A DNA stretch of 64,000 bases from Azolla caroliniana (Eukaryota; Polypodiophyta): positions 62,001-126,000 of the forward strand of contig JBHGNT010000030.1 in NCBI GenBank assembly GCA_043228905.1, written 5' to 3'. Under the pieces are notes generated by a model, which saw only the letters and a list, made by a program, of their open reading frames with translations, did not search any database and was not told the DNA's origin. Positions 60,589-64,000 of the stretch are shown piece by piece. Numbering within the stretch: the stretch's first letter is position 1; each line of letters opens with the position of its first letter. Made by a program: the position numbers and the translations under genes.

Positions 60589-60938
60589 AGAGAGGATCAA
60601 AAGAGTAGCCGGCATGAGGAGGTAAACTACATCGGCTCTCCAGCCGAAATTTTGACGACCGACCCGAACATACTGTCCATAGAGAATCCAGTCGAATCAG
60701 AAGTTCTGCTTACAACTGAGGAATTGAGCACATGGCTCCTGACTCGGGCGCATCGTATCATGTGACACCTCACTGATCTCAGTTTCGACAATACTCGGAC
60801 CGGCACACCGACTCAGTTCGAGTTGGAAACTCGCAACACTGTGCTATAATCGGAATCGGCATCGTAGAGCTCAATCTTCCGGGAGGCTCTACACTCGTAC
60901 TACACAATGTCTGACACGTTCTTGAGCTTTCAAGACCC
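60589..60938 (+). pseudogene. Copia element 1 protease
   Basis: A protease motif D-S-G-A-S-Y-H-V-T-P-H can be read at about 60736-60770 in one frame, flanked by frame breaks either side. RVGNSQHCAIIGIG-type sequence follows. Broken. Confidence 0.65.
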
Positions 60939-61727
60939 TTGATCTCAGTCGGACAACTTGACAAAGCTGGCATCCGTGCCGGATTTTCATCAGGAGGGTG
61001 GACACTCCACAAAGGGAACCTCATGCTTGCTCGAGAACCAAAGGTACATTCCTTGTATCCTTTATATGTCACACTCAAAGAGGGTGACTTATTTTTGGTT
61101 GATATCCCCGTGTCATCGTTATGGCGCAGACGACTTGGACACCTCAGCAAGGCCATCATAACGCACCTATCCAAAGCCGGTTACATCCCCAAGCTCTCCT
61201 TCTCGGATCACCAATTCTGCGAGCATTGCCAGTACGACAAACAAGTAGCCACATCACACCCAACATCAGCACCAAGAGAATCGAGCCCCCTCGATTTAGT
61301 CCACTCGGACATCTGTGGCCCGATGCCACATCAGTCTCTCGGTGGTGCTTCGTACTTCGTCATATTCATTGACGACTCGACTCGGAAGGTGTGGGCTTAT
61401 CCCATAAGAACCAAAGATCGGGTGTTCTCGATATTCTCCGAATGGCTTGCAATGGTCGAAAATCAGACCGGACGGAAACTAAAATGTCTCCGAACCGACA
61501 ATGGAGGAGAATTCAAGTCTGAAGAATTCGTCAACTTCTGCCGGGAACGCGGCATTCGACGTGAATATACGACACCCTATAGTCCGAAGCAGAACAGAAT
61601 TGCTGAATGCATGAATCAAACGATTCAGGAATGCGTAGTATCCATGCTCCAACACTCCGGACAGTCGGATGGCTTCTGGGCGGAGGCTCTACTTACGGCA
61701 ATACACATAATAAATGTCGCCAAGTAG
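60939..61727 (+). pseudogene. Copia element 1 integrase
   Basis: ISVGQLDKAGIRAGF leads to an HHCC zinc domain (RLGHLSKAIITHL ... FCEHCQ, about 61130-61235), then catalytic D in LVHSDICGP (about 61305), D in LRTDNGGEF (about 61490) and E in NRIAECMNQ (about 61605). The core is intact for 263 codons and ends at TAG 61725-61727. It would insert the cDNA, but the missing RT makes it useless without help. Confidence 0.88.
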
Positions 61728-62519
61728 ACCTCTAGAACTTCAAATACCTCAAGAAATATGGACCGGCAGTAAGCCGAATTATGACAAGCCGGCTATGCAT
61801 AAAACGGCCGAAAGGCTTATTGAAGTCCGAAGGGTAATATTTTCCGAAGTGCCAACCCTTCGTGCCGGCCCAACCCACAACACGAGATTGGTTTCACGGG
61901 TAACTGACAACTTTCGCACCGAATCCACCGATTCGGCACAGCCGAATGGCTCGACTCCCTACCATCTGACATTGACACCCGGTGCGACTAGTCCAGTCAT
62001 ACCTCGGCAAAAGAAGCTTTATGGCTCGGTCGGCTGGCGCACACGTTTTGACAGGTCGACTCCGACTCGGCTCCAGTTGTCTACAACGATAGTCAGGGTG
62101 TTGTTGCCTTGTCAAAAAATCCGGTTCACCACAACACCTCTAAGCATATCGATGTTCGATATCACTTCGTTCAGGACTGCGTCATTTCAGGGAAAATCGG
62201 TCTCGAGAAGATATCCACAACCGATAATGTCGCAGATGGAATGACCAAGTGTCTCTCGACGGATCGTTTCCGGTCCCTTTGGCGCCAGATGGGCGTAACA
62301 AAAAATCGGTCCGATTAAAGTCAGACACACAACACAGGATGGTTTCGGACCACCGACATCGGTTCTTTGAGGATCGGCTTTAGCTCTTTCAACCCGACCG
62401 GTTCGGTCCTCTGTCTTCGGATCTTGCCGACTATGACAAAACCGATCTGTCCGATAAACCTTTTATATATATACCTATAATTCTTTAGATAACCCATGTA
62501 TACGCCCATTACGAGGGAG
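61728..62519 (+). pseudogene. Copia element 1 deleted pol end
   Basis: A scrap IWTGSKPNYDK (about 61757) marks the integrase-RT linker. RT is absent. The RNase H end is visible from about 62085 (DSQGVVAL-like, KHIDVRYHFVQDC, MTKCLSTDRFRSLWRQMGV to 62318). The 200 bp that follow are 3' UTR without a strong polypurine tract (ACGAGGGAG at 62511-62519). Confidence 0.75.
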
Positions 62520-62708
62520 TGTCGAATACGAGTGTATAATGGCCGTATTCACATTGTCCCTTTGGACATCCCAAGTTTGGGTCATTTCTGTAAATAGCAT
62601 AAAGGGCAGTTGCCCTAGGATAGTCACTATATAAAGTAACCTTGTAACCTTTAGTAAAGTTTGGTTGTTATTTTTGTAACTGTTGCTATTGAAATATAAT
62701 TTATACGT

Positions 62709-62747
<39 letters not shown>

Positions 62748-62840
62748 CTCCCTCTGTGTGTATCTTGCTCGTGCATACACAAGATCTTTTTCATCACGAA
62801 TGTTGCTTGCACTTCCACATTGATGGCCTTGTCCCCAATA
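62520..62840 (+). repeat. Copia element 1, 3' LTR
   Basis: 321 bp, TGTCGAATACG ... CCCCAATA. The CT run (about 62710-62745) is longer than in the 5' LTR and accounts for most of the length difference. Confidence 0.93.
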
Positions 62841-62845
62841 CTATG

Positions 62846-62881
62846 GTCTTTACCAATAGGGCATTGGGCCACCCGGTGTCG
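62846..62881 (-). pseudogene. Stub of the LINE interrupted by copia element 1
   Basis: On the minus strand these 36 bp read AQCPIGKD and, allowing for the copia insertion, lead in phase into HSFLYFELKC at about 58835-58800. This is consistent with the end of a LINE endonuclease. The Ty3 LTR at 62882 cuts it off. Confidence 0.55.
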
Positions 62882-63546
62882 TGGAGAAAACCGTCCCTAG
62901 GCGGAAACCGGGTATAACGTGCGTAAATCGGCCCTTACACGTGGGCACAAGTTTTGTTGTATAGTACGTAGATAGGTACAAGTTGGCTGAGGTGAAATCC
63001 TGGGTAGCACTCATTCATTAGGGGAGAAGATCGAGGTGTATCCCTGTCCGAAAGGACAGGGAATAAACATGATGTAACGGGTGGTAACGGCCTCCCTCCT
63101 TGAGCTATAAAAGCGAGGGAGAGGTATTGTAAAAGGATCGCGTTTTGTGGAGGACGAAGTGTTGCCGGACTAGAACCGAGCTCTTCTCCTCTGTCTTCTC
63201 CATAGTCGTTCTATGCAGGTTTTCGGGAGGCTGACTCTGCTCTGCGGAACGCCCGAGTGCTTCTGGTAGAGTCTCCATCTCGCGTTCTGTGTGTGTGTGT
63301 GTGTGTGCATGCGTCAGAGCCTATCACTCGCCGACTTGCCGGTTATAACTTCTTGATTTGTATATACATATACATTCGTTCTGTCTCCATTATTTAGAGT
63401 TAGTTGCAACTCCTGTGAATCTGTGTGTCTGTGCGCGTGTGAAGTACATCGGTAGTTTCCCTCCCCTCTTCTTATTTGGTTATTTCTCGGTCCAAGGCCC
63501 TCGTGGTCCGGCCTCGTTCTCCACGCACGCGTGTAACAACGCGACA
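62882..63546 (+). repeat. Ty3 5' LTR (family A)
   Basis: Starts TGGAGAAAACCGTCC, ends ACGCGACA, 665 bp. It contains a hairpin CCCTGTCC-GAAA-GGACAGGG at 63042-63061, AATAAA at 63062-63067 and TATAAAAG at 63106-63113, so the poly(A) signal is upstream of the promoter TATA, in U3. (GT)n at about 63288-63306. It is the same family as 52292-52938. Confidence 0.88.
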
Positions 63547-63548
63547 TA

Positions 63549-63567
63549 TTTGGTGAACCCGACATGA
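63549..63567 (+). promoter_or_regulatory. Candidate Ty3 primer-binding site
   Basis: Two or three bases after the LTR comes TTTGGTGAACCCGACATGA. A site starting TGG after the LTR fits a tRNA 3' CCA end, but I cannot name the tRNA from memory. It is not the initiator tRNA-Met site used by the two copia elements. Confidence 0.55.
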
Positions 63568-63590
63568 ACAGGTGACAGAGGAATAGAAAG

Positions 63591-64000
63591 ATGAGAGGGT
63601 CGGATCTTGCAGAAGCCATGACTTCGGTTGTGGATCGGATAGTGAGTGCGCGCGAAGGCATAGGCGCCCTCGATAGGGCTATTGAAGCAATCGTCGACAC
63701 AATAGGCCGGTTCGGTGGGAAGGACGCCACGAGCTATCCGGAGGCTTACCAATCCGAAATGGTGATGAGGGACATCCCGGAGGACAGGCGACTGGCCGGA
63801 TTCCCTCGGGTGGCGATGCCGGGCATCCACGCGGAGGTGCTTGAAGTACAGGCTGAGAGTCGGACCTGGGAAGAGTTTGAAGGTCGGCTCCTTGAAAAAT
63901 ACAGGTTTGATGACGCGCTTCGACTATCGAAGCGGGACTTCATGGAATGGGTGGAGACCCCCGAAAAGGGGAGAAACGCGTCAGTGCTCCTTCGGGAGTT
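63591..64000 (+). CDS. Ty3 gag, 3' partial
   Basis: The first 136 codons are open to the window end, starting MRGSDLAEAMTSVVDRIVS 45 bp after the LTR. TWEEFEGRLLEKYRFDDALR matches the general retrotransposon-gag (capsid) shape W-x-x-[FL]-x-x-x-[FL]-x-x-x-[FY]. No stop or frameshift is seen, so this copy may be better preserved than the Ty3 element at 48.3-52.9 kb. It would form the capsid. Confidence 0.8.
   Translation, partial: MRGSDLAEAMTSVVDRIVSAREGIGALDRAIEAIVDTIGRFGGKDATSYPEAYQSEMVMRDIPEDRRLAGFPRVAMPGIHAEVLEVQAESRTWEEFEGRLLEKYRFDDALRLSKRDFMEWVETPEKGRNASVLLRE

Larger units (their letters stand above)
58836..62840 (+). mobile_element. Ty1/copia element 1, RT-deleted
   Basis: LTRs 58836-59142 and 62520-62840; perfect target duplication CTATG (58831-58835, 62841-62845). 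The primer-binding site TGGTATCAGAGC is at 59145-59156. Interior: leader, gag, protease, integrase, then a deletion reaching into RNase H. LTRs are about 95% alike by eye apart from a longer CT run in the 3' copy, so it is older than element 2. The terminal CA of the 3' LTR has become TA. Confidence 0.95.

Noticed and set aside
52292-63546. The two family-A LTRs as the two ends of one giant Ty3 element
   Set aside because: They are clearly diverged, the first follows an integrase (3' position), and the second is followed by a primer site and gag (5' position). They end one element and start another.

Overview
This is a nuclear chromosome segment from a land plant. The two ordinary genes are plant-type: a calmodulin-binding kinesin of the KCBP/KIN-14 group, which is specific to the green lineage, and a PP4 regulatory subunit 3 (SMEK/PSY2-like) gene. 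Both are split by many GT-AG introns. The rest is retroelement debris: Ty1/copia, Ty3/gypsy, two kinds of LINE, solo LTRs and foldback MITEs. The species cannot be fixed from sequence alone. The divergence of both genes from flowering-plant versions as I know them, and the style of the Ty3 element, make a non-flowering vascular plant (fern, lycophyte or gymnosperm) a guess only.

Layout. 1-5163 (+): the 3' part of KCBP (neck coiled coil, kinesin motor, calmodulin-binding tail); the N-terminal MyTH4/FERM exons lie upstream of the window. 5164-8995: intergenic, with a LINE fragment split by an LTR-like sequence that itself received a small deleted LTR retroelement. 8996-23031 (-): a complete PP4R3 gene, 25 coding exons, 884 codons, every splice phase consistent. 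23032-23870: its GC-rich leader and promoter with several simple repeats. 24-48 kb: AT-rich intergenic DNA with at least nine LINE fragments in both orientations, two solo LTRs and a 306-bp foldback MITE. One LINE at 40.5-43.4 kb keeps an uninterrupted 959-codon RT frame. 48.3-52.9 kb (+): a 5'-truncated, frameshifted Ty3 element with its 3' LTR. 53-63 kb: a nest in which two deleted copia elements, each with perfect 5-bp target duplications, sit inside LINEs. 62.9-64 kb (+): the 5' LTR and gag start of a second Ty3 element of the same LTR family, running off the window.

Function. The host genes are unrelated neighbours that converge on the 5.2-9 kb interval: a minus-end microtubule motor regulated by Ca2+/calmodulin, and a targeting subunit of protein phosphatase 4. 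No operon-like or clustered pathway is present. The novelty lies in repeat biology: a triplicated splice acceptor in a kinesin intron, an LTR hairpin with a compensatory base-pair change before AATAAA, conserved LINE 3' termini found at many loci, and a datable order of nested insertions.
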